From: Azohydromonas caseinilytica | Lineage (GTDB): Bacteria; Pseudomonadota; Gammaproteobacteria; Burkholderiales; Burkholderiaceae_C | DNA: 64,000 nucleotides | NCBI RefSeq assembly: GCF_012927045.1 | Contig: NZ_JABBFW010000026.1 | Span: 1-64,000, forward strand | Direction: 5' to 3' | Part shown: piece by piece, positions 34,775 through 43,996 of the stretch | Position numbering within the stretch: the stretch's first letter is position 1 | Layout: every line of letters begins with the position of its first letter | The notes under the pieces: model-generated | Told to the model about the DNA's origin: nothing | Databases searched by the model: none | Seen by the model: the letters and a program-made list of their open reading frames with translations, nothing else | Position numbers and translations under genes: made by a program

Positions 34775-34826
34775 GTCTTTCTCCTTTTTTGCCTTGGCTG
34801 CACTCCCTGTTGTTGGTTCAATATGT

Positions 34827-37800
34827 TTAAAAAGCTATGCTTAGGCGGGCGAAGGTAAACCGTTCGGGTGCGAAGCGCGGGTTTGCCTGGTCAATGTCCT
34901 GGAAGCGCAACCGCCTGTCGAACACGTTGCTGATACCCACTGTCAGCATTCCGGTGCGCTGCGGCAATCTGTACTTGACCAGCAGGTCGGTAATCCCGAA
35001 CCGGTTCCTCTGCTCAAGCAAATCAGGGCCTCCAGAAAGAAATGCCAACTTCGAGCGCTGATCGACAAAACTGCTGTTTACTTGAAGGGCCAGATTGCCA
35101 AAGAAAAACGAAGCTCCGATCGGAATGCGGCGGGTAAAAATATCGATGAAGCCTGCGGGTGAAGTACCGGGGTACCACTGCGTATCTTCATGCTCATACC
35201 CGAGGCTCGCTGCAAACCAAGGCACAGGCGCAGCCGAAAGATAGATGCGATGAAATCTCTCCTTCTGGGGGCGGTCTTCCGGTATCGGCACCTTGAGATG
35301 TCTCGTGGTGAATTCTCCACCCCAGAACAGATTCGGGGATAACTTGTGATCCAGCGCGATACCTAAGCGCCGGGAAAAAGTCAAGTTGAAATCGTCGAAA
35401 AACTGATTGAATCCCGCAACCTGTGTCGGCTCTATAGTCTGATTGGCGATGAATGGTCGCTTCAATGTCTGGAGAAAAGCAGCCCTGATGGTGAGCGAAG
35501 GAGTTGGGTTGATGATGATTCCAGCTTTGGGATTTATTTTTCGGCGCTCAGCACCCAGTTCGCGCAGGTCTTCCATGCTGACGCCGAACTGCAATTGGTA
35601 GAACTGTTGCTTGAGATAAAGATACGAGTAGATGTTTCGTGCAAGTTTCTTGTCGGCTGTGAATATATCAAGAGGAGGAAATTCATAGATGTCGCTGTCG
35701 TAGGTGGAATGGTTGTGCGCGCGGGACGAGAAGTAGCTGCCCCCGGCGATGAAGGAAATTCCAGTGCCGTTGCCAAGAAATTGGACTTCGGCCGTCGAAG
35801 CTTCTGTGTGGCTTCGCCTCAGCTCCGAAAACTCACTCAATAGAGGATTTCCTCTGATCAGCTGATTCGTGAAGAAGGACTGTTGCTGGCGCTGGTGGAT
35901 TCCAGAAAATATGGCCTGCAACTGCGGTGAGATAGTGAGATTGACGCCCAAGCGGATGCTGCGGGTTTCTGTGTCGTCTTGTTGCGTATAATAAGAATTG
36001 GGATCGTGTTCGTAGAATCTGGTTTTCCGGTTTATTGTCGCTTCCCTTGCCTCGATTTGGGCGTGTAATTTTTCTGAGAACGAGTGTTGTACAAAGGCGC
36101 TGTAGATATTGCGCCTCAATGCCGCATCCGGTCCGAAGCCGTCTGTGCGAAAGTGAAGCTGCCCCAGGCTGAACGAAGTGCGGTTCTGGATTCCCGATAC
36201 CACCACTTGATCGCCATAAGTGTTCCTGCTGCCGACCATGCCATCCGCGTTAGCCCTGATCTGATTGGCCAGAAATGTCGGGTTGAACTCGTTGAAACCC
36301 GCCCGGGCCGGGCCGGCGTTGGGCAGAAAAAAGCTCTTGTCCTCCGCGAGCTGGGGTTGGATCGGTGAAATGCTGATTGGCTGCAGCAGCTGGGATTGCA
36401 GCAATTCGCTGACCCTGGCGATCTCATGGCGCGGCTCGGCCAAGTAGGCGTCGGAGAGAAAGCGGTGTGCCGATGCGCTGGTCGGGTCCGAAGCAACCGC
36501 CTGGCTGCCTTCCACCAGGGCCAGCCGGTTGAAGCCCAGATCGCCAAAGACGCGGGCCAGCGAGGCCCCGCGCGCCGCCAGGTCGCTGTCCAGCAGCAAC
36601 CTGGACCGGTAGACCGCCCGGTTGTCGTTGAGCGCTATCGACTTCTCCAAGTCCTGCAGCGCCTGCACCGGCTGGTTCTCGCTCTGCTTGCGGATGGCGT
36701 CGTAGAAGAACGGCGTCGGGTCGTTCGGGTCCAGCGCCTTGGCCAGGTCGAACTGGCTGCCGGCGAGACCGCTTCGCTTCTCCTCGTAATAGGCCTTGCC
36801 CAGGTAGCTGCGGATGAGCGAGTTGAGCGGATCGAGGCTGGCCGCGATCTCGATCTCCTGGCGCCCCGCGCTGAGCTCGCCGTCGCGGATGCGCGCCAGG
36901 CCCAGTCCCAGCCGGGGCAGCGGATCAGCCTGGTCCAGCTCGATGGCCGTGCGGAACGCCTGCCGCGCGGCGGCGGTCTCGATGCGGGTCAGGTGCGCGA
37001 AGCCGAGCACGGTCTGCGTGCGCGCCAGGCCCGGTTCGAGGCCCGCGGCCTGCCGGGCGGCGGCCACGGCCGCATCCAGGTCACCCTGGGCCAGGCGCAA
37101 TTCGGCGACGCGGGCCCAGGCGATCGCGTCGTCCGGCGCCACCTGCGTGGCCTGCTCGGCGCCGGCCAGCGCGGCCGGGATGTCGAAGCGCGCCTGCTGC
37201 GCGTAGGACAAGGCCAGGCGGGCAGCGGCCGAGCCCGGGGCGGATTGCACCGCCTCCTGCGCCAGCTCCAGGGCCCGCGCCCCCTCGTTGCGCACGACCG
37301 CGATGATGGCTTGCAAGGCCAGCGCCTCGGCCGAGCGCGGCTCGGCGGCGAGCGCACGCCCGATCTCCACCCGGGCCTCGTCCACCCGGCCCACCGACAG
37401 CAGCAGCTCGGCGCGGTAGATGCCGTGGCGCACGCTGCGCGCATCCGGCGGCACCGCGTCGAGCCGGGCGAAGGCCTCGCCGATGCGGCCGCGCCGCGCC
37501 AGGGCATCGGCCTCCTGCAGCGCCGCCTCGTCGCCCTGGCCGGGGATGATGATGCGGGGGTAGTAGAGCGCCCATTGGACGGCGTCCGCCGGACGCACCA
37601 TGCGCTCGCGCCTGGGCGCGCTGTCGCGCGCCGCCAAGGCCATCTCGCCGCTGGACAGCGCCAGCGTTCCGAACTCGTTGCCTGCGGAAACCATCCCTTC
37701 GAACACCGCGACCTGCGCCGAATCCGTATCGGCGCGCACCAGGAACTCGGTGCCCTCCACGCCCGCATTGACGAACGGGGTGTGGACCCGGAATGGCGTC

Positions 37801-38198
37801 GGCGTGCGGGTGATGACGTTCAATGCGCCGCGCAACAACTGGATCAGCGAAATGCGGGCCCCGTCCTCGCCCAGCGTGAGCGTGGTGTCCTGGTCCAGGC
37901 GCAGGGTGCTCTCGTTGGCCAGGCGCAGCGCGGCGCGGCTGCGCGGACCGACACGCAGCGTGTCGCCGGGACACAACTCCGCGTCGCTATCAGCAGCCGA
38001 CCACTGCGCGCTCCGGGCGCGTTGCAGCTCGACGCTACCCTGGATCGACACCAGGCGCGCCAGCGCGACCGCGCAATCCGCGGCCAGCGCCTCGCCAAGG
38101 AAGAGCAGGCCGGCCCAGGCCAGGCTCCATCGCAACAACGACCACCTTGCGACGCCGGCCACATGCCCGGTTCGGGATCCCAAGCGCTCATGCTTCAT
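34827..38198 (-). CDS. FecR-domain / TPR protein with C-terminal outer-membrane beta-barrel
   Basis: A 1123-aa exported protein. A signal peptide (to about residue 32) precedes a FecR-like domain at about 45-160 (LVSIQGSVELQ, CPGDTLRVGPRSRAALRL, THTPFVNAGVEGTEFLV-type strand). About 12 TPR-like repeats follow to residue 600. The last 480 residues look like a TonB-receptor- or PorSS-like barrel, rich in alternating strands and ending in a Phe (RLSIAF). The barrel half is much AT-richer (a sampled line counts 42% GC against 73% in the TPR half), as if two pieces of different origin were joined near 36.4 kb. It follows the CHASE2 cyclase by 109 bases. Confidence 0.75.
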   Translation of the reverse strand: MKHERLGSRTGHVAGVARWSLLRWSLAWAGLLFLGEALAADCAVALARLVSIQGSVELQRARSAQWSAADSDAELCPGDTLRVGPRSRAALRLANESTLRLDQDTTLTLGEDGARISLIQLLRGALNVITRTPTPFRVHTPFVNAGVEGTEFLVRADTDSAQVAVFEGMVSAGNEFGTLALSSGEMALAARDSAPRRERMVRPADAVQWALYYPRIIIPGQGDEAALQEADALARRGRIGEAFARLDAVPPDARSVRHGIYRAELLLSVGRVDEARVEIGRALAAEPRSAEALALQAIIAVVRNEGARALELAQEAVQSAPGSAAARLALSYAQQARFDIPAALAGAEQATQVAPDDAIAWARVAELRLAQGDLDAAVAAARQAAGLEPGLARTQTVLGFAHLTRIETAAARQAFRTAIELDQADPLPRLGLGLARIRDGELSAGRQEIEIAASLDPLNSLIRSYLGKAYYEEKRSGLAGSQFDLAKALDPNDPTPFFYDAIRKQSENQPVQALQDLEKSIALNDNRAVYRSRLLLDSDLAARGASLARVFGDLGFNRLALVEGSQAVASDPTSASAHRFLSDAYLAEPRHEIARVSELLQSQLLQPISISPIQPQLAEDKSFFLPNAGPARAGFNEFNPTFLANQIRANADGMVGSRNTYGDQVVVSGIQNRTSFSLGQLHFRTDGFGPDAALRRNIYSAFVQHSFSEKLHAQIEAREATINRKTRFYEHDPNSYYTQQDDTETRSIRLGVNLTISPQLQAIFSGIHQRQQQSFFTNQLIRGNPLLSEFSELRRSHTEASTAEVQFLGNGTGISFIAGGSYFSSRAHNHSTYDSDIYEFPPLDIFTADKKLARNIYSYLYLKQQFYQLQFGVSMEDLRELGAERRKINPKAGIIINPTPSLTIRAAFLQTLKRPFIANQTIEPTQVAGFNQFFDDFNLTFSRRLGIALDHKLSPNLFWGGEFTTRHLKVPIPEDRPQKERFHRIYLSAAPVPWFAASLGYEHEDTQWYPGTSPAGFIDIFTRRIPIGASFFFGNLALQVNSSFVDQRSKLAFLSGGPDLLEQRNRFGITDLLVKYRLPQRTGMLTVGISNVFDRRLRFQDIDQANPRFAPERFTFARLSIAF

Positions 38199-38307
38199 TG
38201 ACAGGGCGGGCACGGCGTGGGCCGTGCCCGGTTTCGTTGGTAGAAGACCGCGCACCCGTTGGCCGGCGGAGCATATGCCGCTGTGCAGGCCCTGCCAACC
38301 GCGGCAG

Positions 38308-40389
38308 CTACTTCGTTGACATGCGCACGACGGCATCCCAGTCGGCTGGCGGCGGCTCAGCGGCCAGGCGCTGCGCGCGCGCCAGGTAGAAGCGGCTGGG
38401 CCCGTCGTCCGGAAACTCCTCCAGCAGCGTGGACCAGCGCGCCACGGCCTCGTCCCAGCGCCGCGCCTCGTAGGCCGCCAGCCCGGCGGCGAAGGCCGTG
38501 CACAGGCGGCGCCGCGCTGGTGAAGCTTCATGCTCCGGCCCCAGCAGTTCCCACAGCCGCAACGGCGTGGCCTTGCCGGCCAGCACGAAACTGCCCACGG
38601 GGCGGACCAGCAATCCGTCCAGCCCGGACACGAGCGCCTCGCTCACCAGCAGTTTCGTTCCAAGGTGTTTCGACAACGCCTCGATGCGGCTGGCCGTGTT
38701 GGCCGCGTCGCCGACCACCTGGTATTCGTGGTGCCGCGAGGCGCCCACGCGTGCCAGCGTCAGCGGCCCCCCGTGGACGCCGATGCGCGTGGGCAGCGGG
38801 GGCCACCCCGGCAGCATGGCCGGATCGCGCGTCAGCGAGGCAATCTCCCACGCGGCCAGGCACGCGGCGCGGCAGGCACCGGCGTCACAGCTGGGCGCCA
38901 GCCAGAACGCCAGCACGGCGTCGCCCACGATCTCGCCGACGCTGCCGCCGTGCTTCTCTATGGGCGGAAACACCAGCGCAAAGTAGTCGTTGAGCATGCG
39001 CGTGGCGTCGGTCGGCGTCAGTTGCTCGGTGATCGTGGTGAAGCCCTGGATGTCGGTCATGACGAAGGCGCCGAAGATCTCCTGCTCGACCGGCGCGACG
39101 CGGCGGATGCGGTGGAGCAGCTTGTCGACGACGGCCTGGGGCAGCAGGTCCTGCACCACGGCGCCGAGCCGCTGGCGCTCGCGCCGTTCCGTCAGGCCTT
39201 GCCACAGCACGCCGCCGAACAGCGCCAGGGGGGCCTGCACCAGCAGCGGCGCCACCAGCGGCAGCCACTGCGCCGTGGCCGAGAAGCGGTGCTGGGCCAG
39301 GGCCAGGTAGCCCGCGCTGGCCAGCGCCATCAGCGCCAGGGCATGGCGCGCGCGCGGCGCGGTGCAGAGCAGGCCGAGCAGCCCGCCCCAGGCCAGCAAC
39401 AGGACGGATTGCGACGCGAGCGTCAGCGGCCGCGGCGCGCGATCCTCCAGCAGGTTGGCGAACGCGGTGGCGGCGATCTCCACGCCGCTGAGCGAGAGGC
39501 CGTCGGCGCGCGAGAAGACCGTCTGGTAGTCATCGCGGATGCGGTCCTGCTCCGAAGGATGCGCCGCCGAGACGCCGACGAAGACCGCCCGGTTCCTGAA
39601 AGTGTCACGCAGCCAGGCTGCTCCGGTGGCTCCCTGCTCGGCCGCCGCGAGGACCTCGTGGTAGCTGACCGTGCGCACGGTGCGGGGCGGGCCGTAGAAA
39701 TCCAGGTACCGGGCCTCGGCACCGCCGGCCTGGCCGCGTTGCACGACCTGCTGCAACGGGTTCCCGGCCGCGTGGACCTGCAGGGCCAGCACGGGCAGCG
39801 TCGCGGCCCCATCCGCGCCGGGCCTGTACAGCCAGTAGCCATGCACGCGCTCGGCCTTGGGCAGCGGGAAGGGGCCGTGCGCCGCCGCCGCATCGGCCAG
39901 CCACGGCAGGGGCTTGAGCCGCTGCTCCACGTTCAATGGGCCGCCCCCGGTGCCCTGCTGCTCCAGGAAGTCGAGCAGCACCACGTTGCCCGCGTGCGCC
40001 ATGGCCGCCGCGAAGCGGACGTCGTCATCGGGATTGCGGGCCCGTGTCGCAAACAGCAGGTCGAAGGCGACGACGCGCGTGCCGGCCTGGGCAAGCACCT
40101 CCACCAGGCGCGCATGCAACGAACGGGGCCACTCCGCCGGCCTGAGGGGCTGGCCGAGCGCCTGGGCCGAGGGCTGGTCGATCGCCACGACGACGACATC
40201 GGCCGGCGGCAGGCGCGGCCCGCGCAGGTGGAACAGGGTCGAGAGCCCGGCGTTCTCCTCCAGCCCGGGCGCCCAGGGGCTCATCGCCGCCAGGATGCCG
40301 GCCAGCGCCACCAGCATCCCCAGCCCCAGCGCCCGGCGCAGGCATTCCGCTGCGCGTTCGCACAGTGCCGCGTTCAAGCGCAGGTCCAT
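38308..40389 (-). CDS. CHASE2-domain class III adenylate/guanylate cyclase
   Basis: A 693-aa membrane enzyme. One N-terminal TM helix (about 20-40) is followed by a periplasmic CHASE2 sensor (DVVVVAIDQPSAQALG, then the AFDLLFAT strand), then a cluster of TM helices at about 335-420. The C-terminal cyclase domain has the metal-binding Asp in FVMTDIQGFTTITEQL, the second Asp in VGDAVLAFWLA and the transition-state Asn/Arg in GDAANTASRIEAL. Product (cAMP or cGMP) is not certain. CHASE2 cyclases beside FecR-domain genes are common in proteobacteria. An AAAGG ribosome-binding site supports the start. Confidence 0.87.
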   Translation of the reverse strand: MDLRLNAALCERAAECLRRALGLGMLVALAGILAAMSPWAPGLEENAGLSTLFHLRGPRLPPADVVVVAIDQPSAQALGQPLRPAEWPRSLHARLVEVLAQAGTRVVAFDLLFATRARNPDDDVRFAAAMAHAGNVVLLDFLEQQGTGGGPLNVEQRLKPLPWLADAAAAHGPFPLPKAERVHGYWLYRPGADGAATLPVLALQVHAAGNPLQQVVQRGQAGGAEARYLDFYGPPRTVRTVSYHEVLAAAEQGATGAAWLRDTFRNRAVFVGVSAAHPSEQDRIRDDYQTVFSRADGLSLSGVEIAATAFANLLEDRAPRPLTLASQSVLLLAWGGLLGLLCTAPRARHALALMALASAGYLALAQHRFSATAQWLPLVAPLLVQAPLALFGGVLWQGLTERRERQRLGAVVQDLLPQAVVDKLLHRIRRVAPVEQEIFGAFVMTDIQGFTTITEQLTPTDATRMLNDYFALVFPPIEKHGGSVGEIVGDAVLAFWLAPSCDAGACRAACLAAWEIASLTRDPAMLPGWPPLPTRIGVHGGPLTLARVGASRHHEYQVVGDAANTASRIEALSKHLGTKLLVSEALVSGLDGLLVRPVGSFVLAGKATPLRLWELLGPEHEASPARRRLCTAFAAGLAAYEARRWDEAVARWSTLLEEFPDDGPSRFYLARAQRLAAEPPPADWDAVVRMSTK

Positions 40390-40653
40390 ATCCGACCTTT
40401 CGACCGCTTGTGCCTTGCCGCCATACCAGCTGGCCGAGTATCTGCCTCCTGCTTTGCAGGGATTCAAAAGGCGCTGACGGACATCAGGCCATCAGGCCGG
40501 TCCGGGCAGGCGGCGGGACCCAGGAACAAGTTCGTGCCCGGCCCGGCTTTCATCAAGTGACTTTGGTTGAGCAGTCCGGTATGGGGCCTTGGGCGGAAAA
40601 AGGCTCGCGCAAATCATCCGGCGTCCTGGCGGGGCCGGCCTGCGGGGTCCCGC

Positions 40654-42246
40654 TCAACGGCCGCGCAGCCGCGCCAGCAGCCCGGCGGTGGAAGCGTCCA
40701 GCCCGGCCGTCTCGCCCGTCCCCAGCCGCGGCAGCAGGTCGCCGGCCAGCGCCTTGCCCAGCTCCACGCCCCACTGGTCGAAGCTGTTGAGTCCCCACAG
40801 CGCCCCGCTGGTGAAGACGCGGTGCTCGTACAGCGCGATCAGCGCGCCCAGCGCCGAGGGCGTGAGCCGCTCCAGCAGCAGCGTGGTGCTGGGGCGGTTG
40901 CCGGGGAAGGTTCTGTGCTGCGCCAGCACCCGCGCATCCAGCGTCTCCGACGCCGTCGGCGCCTTCTCCTGCAGCGCCTGCCGGGCCGTCTTGCCGATCA
41001 TCAGCGCCCGGCTCTGCGCCAGGCCGTTGGCCAGCAATTTCTCGTGCAGCCCCGGCAGCGCGTGCGTGGGCTCTTTCACCAGGATGAACTCGACCGGGAT
41101 CACGTCCGTGCCCTGGTGCAGCATCTGGAAGTAGGCGTGCTGGCCGGTGGTGCCGGGCTCGCCCCACACCACCGGGCTGGTGCCGAAGGGCAGCAGTTCG
41201 CCATCCCCATCGACGCGCTTGCCGTTGGACTCCATCTCCAGCTGCTGCAGGTAGGCCGGCAGGCGTTTCAGACCCTGGTGGTAGGGCGCGACGCTGCGGC
41301 TCGTGAAACCGTGGAAGTTGCGGTACCAGACATCGATCAGGCCCAGCAGCACCGGCAGGTTGCGCTCCAGCGACTCACTGGCGAAATGCCGGTCCATGGC
41401 GTGCGCGCCGGCCAGCAGCGCGCGGAAGTGCTCCGCGCCCAGCGCGATGGCGATGGGCAGCCCGATGGCGCTCCACAGCGAATAGCGCCCGCCCACCCAG
41501 TCGCGGAAGCCGAAGGTGGTGCTGATGCCGAACTCGGCCGCCGCGCGCACGTTGGTGGTGGTGGCGGCGAAGTGGCGCGCCAGATCCGTGCCGCCCTGGG
41601 CCAGGAACCAGGCCTTGGCTGCCTCGGCATTGGCCATGGTCTCCTGCGTCGTGAAGGTCTTGCTTGCCACGATGAACAGCGTCTCCTCCGGGCGGAGGCG
41701 GCGCAGCACCGGCGCGAGGTCGTGGCCGTCCACGTTGCTGACGAAGTGGAAATCGAGGCCCGCGTGCACGAAGGCGTCCAGCGCCGGCAGCACCATCTGC
41801 GGCCCCAGGTCGCTGCCGCCGATGCCGATGTTCACCACGTGGCGGATGCGTCCGTCGGCGCGCACCTGCTCGGCGTAGGCCAGCATCGCGTCCAGCGTGG
41901 CGTGCACCTCGTCGGAAAAGGGACCTTCTCCGCGCGGCGCGCGCAGCGCGGTGTGCAGCACGGCGCGGCCCTCGGTGTGGTTGACCGGTGCGCCGGCGAG
42001 CATCGCGTCGCGCCGGGCTTCCAGGCCGCACTGGCGCGCCAGCTCCAGCAGCAGCGCCAGCGTGCGCTCCTCGACGAGGTTCTTCGACAGGTCGGCGAAG
42101 ACCTCCGGCGCCTGCAGGCTCAGGCGCCCGAAGCGGCCCGGGTCCTGCGCGAAGGCCTCGCGCAGGTCGAAGCCGTGGCGGTGCTGCCTGAAATGCGCAC
42201 TCAGTGCGGACCAAGCGGCGGTGCGGTCGCAACGGGGGAAATCCAT
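40654..42246 (-). CDS. pgi: Glucose-6-phosphate isomerase
   Basis: A 530-aa cytoplasmic enzyme that interconverts glucose-6-P and fructose-6-P. Family signatures are present: HVVNIGIGGSDLGPQM, FIVASKTFTTQETM, GRYSLWSAIGLP, QQLEMESNGK and SFDQWGVELGKALA. Length fits the family. I chose the ATG at 42246, which has AGGA at good spacing; the ATG 6 bases upstream is too close to it. It is the last gene of the minus-strand set frcK-zwf-gapN-pgi and turns fructose-6-P from fructokinase into substrate for Zwf. Confidence 0.96.
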   Translation of the reverse strand: MDFPRCDRTAAWSALSAHFRQHRHGFDLREAFAQDPGRFGRLSLQAPEVFADLSKNLVEERTLALLLELARQCGLEARRDAMLAGAPVNHTEGRAVLHTALRAPRGEGPFSDEVHATLDAMLAYAEQVRADGRIRHVVNIGIGGSDLGPQMVLPALDAFVHAGLDFHFVSNVDGHDLAPVLRRLRPEETLFIVASKTFTTQETMANAEAAKAWFLAQGGTDLARHFAATTTNVRAAAEFGISTTFGFRDWVGGRYSLWSAIGLPIAIALGAEHFRALLAGAHAMDRHFASESLERNLPVLLGLIDVWYRNFHGFTSRSVAPYHQGLKRLPAYLQQLEMESNGKRVDGDGELLPFGTSPVVWGEPGTTGQHAYFQMLHQGTDVIPVEFILVKEPTHALPGLHEKLLANGLAQSRALMIGKTARQALQEKAPTASETLDARVLAQHRTFPGNRPSTTLLLERLTPSALGALIALYEHRVFTSGALWGLNSFDQWGVELGKALAGDLLPRLGTGETAGLDASTAGLLARLRGR

Positions 42247-42272
42247 GGGCATGTCCTTGCGGAGGCGGTCGT

Positions 42273-43895
42273 TCAGAAGATGAAGCCGGTGTGCACGAAG
42301 CGCGAGTGGTGCTCCTCGACGATGGCGTTGAGCAGCTGCTTGTTGGCCTCGGTCTGCCTGGCGGCCACCATCGAGCGGATGGAGAAGGCGCGCAGCGCGT
42401 CGCTGACGGAGAGCGTGCCTTCGGCCGAGTCCTTGCGGCCGGCAAACGGAAACACGTCCGGCCCGCGCTGGCACTGCGAGTTCAGGTTGACGCGGCAGAC
42501 CTGGTTGACCAGCGGGTCGATCAACGCACCCAGCCGCGCCGGGTCACTGCCGAAGAGGCTGACCTGCTGGCCGTGCTCGGAGGTGACCACGTACTGCAGC
42601 GCCTCCTCGATGTCCTCGAAGTCCGCCACCGGCACCAGCGGGCCGAACTGCTCCTCGCGGTAGAGCTTCATGCCCTCGCGCACCGGGTACACCAGCGCGG
42701 GGCGGTAGAGCGTGGCGCAGGACTCGCCGCCGCCGGCATTGATCACCCGCGCACCCTTGTCCCGCGCGTCGCGCAGCGCCTCGTCCATGTAGGCGGTGCG
42801 GTGCGGGCCGGGCAGCGGCGTGATCTGCACGCCGTCCTCCCAGGGCATGCCGATCTTCAGGGCATCGATGGCCGCGCTCAGGCGCTGCAGGAAGGGCTGC
42901 ACGATGGAACGGTGCACCAGCAACATCTTCAGCGCCGTGCAGCGCTGGCCGTTGAAGGACAGCGCGCCGGCCACGCACTCGCGCACCGCGAGGTCCAGGT
43001 CCGCGTCGGGCAGCACGATGGCGGCGTTCTTGGCGTCCAGCCCCAGCACCGCGCGCAGCCGGTGCGAGCGCGGGTGCTGCTTCTTGAGGTGGTCGGCCAC
43101 CTTGCTGGAGCCGATGAGCGCCAGCACGTTCACCTGCCCCGAGGCCAGCAGCCGCGGCACCGCCACCGCGCCGGGGGCGTAGAGGGTGTTGACCACGCCC
43201 GGCGGGAAGGCGCTCCTGAAAGCCTCCAGCAGCGGCGCGAACAAAAGCGTCCCGTACTGCGGCGGCTTGAACACCACGGTATTGCCCATGAGCAGGGCCG
43301 GGATCAGCGTGGCGAAGGTTTCATTCAACGGGTAGTTGTAGGGCCCCATGCACAGCACCACGCCCAGCGGGGTGCGGCGGATCTGGCCGATGAAGCCCTC
43401 GGCCTGCGCGAAGCGGGAGCTGTCGTTGTCCAGGTTCTTCAGCGCGGCCAGGGTGGCCTCGATGTACTCCAGCGTGCGATCGAACTCCTTGCGCGAGTCG
43501 GCCAGGCTCTTGCCGATCTCCCACATGATCAGCCGCACCACGGTGTCGCGCTGCGCGGCCATGCGGCGAACGAAATCCTGCATGCAGGCGATGCGCTGGG
43601 CCGTGCTCATGGTGGGCCACTCGCCGCGGCCGTGGTCCCAGGCGCGCACGGCCGCGGCCAGGGCCTGGTCGCTTTCTTCCACGCCCATCACCGGCACGCT
43701 GCCGATCTCGAGCTGCGCCACGCGGCCGTCGGCCTGGCGCACGCACACCGGCGACAGCACGGTGCGGCACTCGCCGCGCCAGGGCACGAGTTCGCCGCCG
43801 ACCACGGACTCGCGCTGGTGGATGGGCGCGGGCAGGCGGTGCGCCTCGGGAATCCGGTCGGCGCCGGGGAAGAGGGCTTGCAGGGTGGGGTCCAT
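42273..43895 (-). CDS. gapN: NADP-dependent non-phosphorylating glyceraldehyde-3-phosphate dehydrogenase
   Basis: A 540-aa aldehyde dehydrogenase superfamily enzyme that oxidises glyceraldehyde-3-P straight to 3-phosphoglycerate with NADP, bypassing ATP formation. The Rossmann and catalytic regions are clear: MGPYNYPLNETFATLIPAL, GSSKVADHLKK, the catalytic Cys319 in FNGQRCTALK, and EEQFGPLVPV. The HPRSHRLRAVLGLDAKNAAI segment is of the type seen in GapN-annotated proteins of Burkholderiales. A CAGGAGCACAC ribosome-binding site precedes the ATG. It follows zwf by 101 bases and precedes pgi by 26. Confidence 0.85.
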   Translation of the reverse strand: MDPTLQALFPGADRIPEAHRLPAPIHQRESVVGGELVPWRGECRTVLSPVCVRQADGRVAQLEIGSVPVMGVEESDQALAAAVRAWDHGRGEWPTMSTAQRIACMQDFVRRMAAQRDTVVRLIMWEIGKSLADSRKEFDRTLEYIEATLAALKNLDNDSSRFAQAEGFIGQIRRTPLGVVLCMGPYNYPLNETFATLIPALLMGNTVVFKPPQYGTLLFAPLLEAFRSAFPPGVVNTLYAPGAVAVPRLLASGQVNVLALIGSSKVADHLKKQHPRSHRLRAVLGLDAKNAAIVLPDADLDLAVRECVAGALSFNGQRCTALKMLLVHRSIVQPFLQRLSAAIDALKIGMPWEDGVQITPLPGPHRTAYMDEALRDARDKGARVINAGGGESCATLYRPALVYPVREGMKLYREEQFGPLVPVADFEDIEEALQYVVTSEHGQQVSLFGSDPARLGALIDPLVNQVCRVNLNSQCQRGPDVFPFAGRKDSAEGTLSVSDALRAFSIRSMVAARQTEANKQLLNAIVEEHHSRFVHTGFIF

Positions 43896-43996
43896 GGTGT
43901 GTGCTCCTGTTGTCCGCGGGGGGACGGGGCTTGGGCGCGCGCCGCGGATACGGGCGCCTTGCGGGATCGGCCGCCGGCAGGCGGCGGCCCGGGGGT

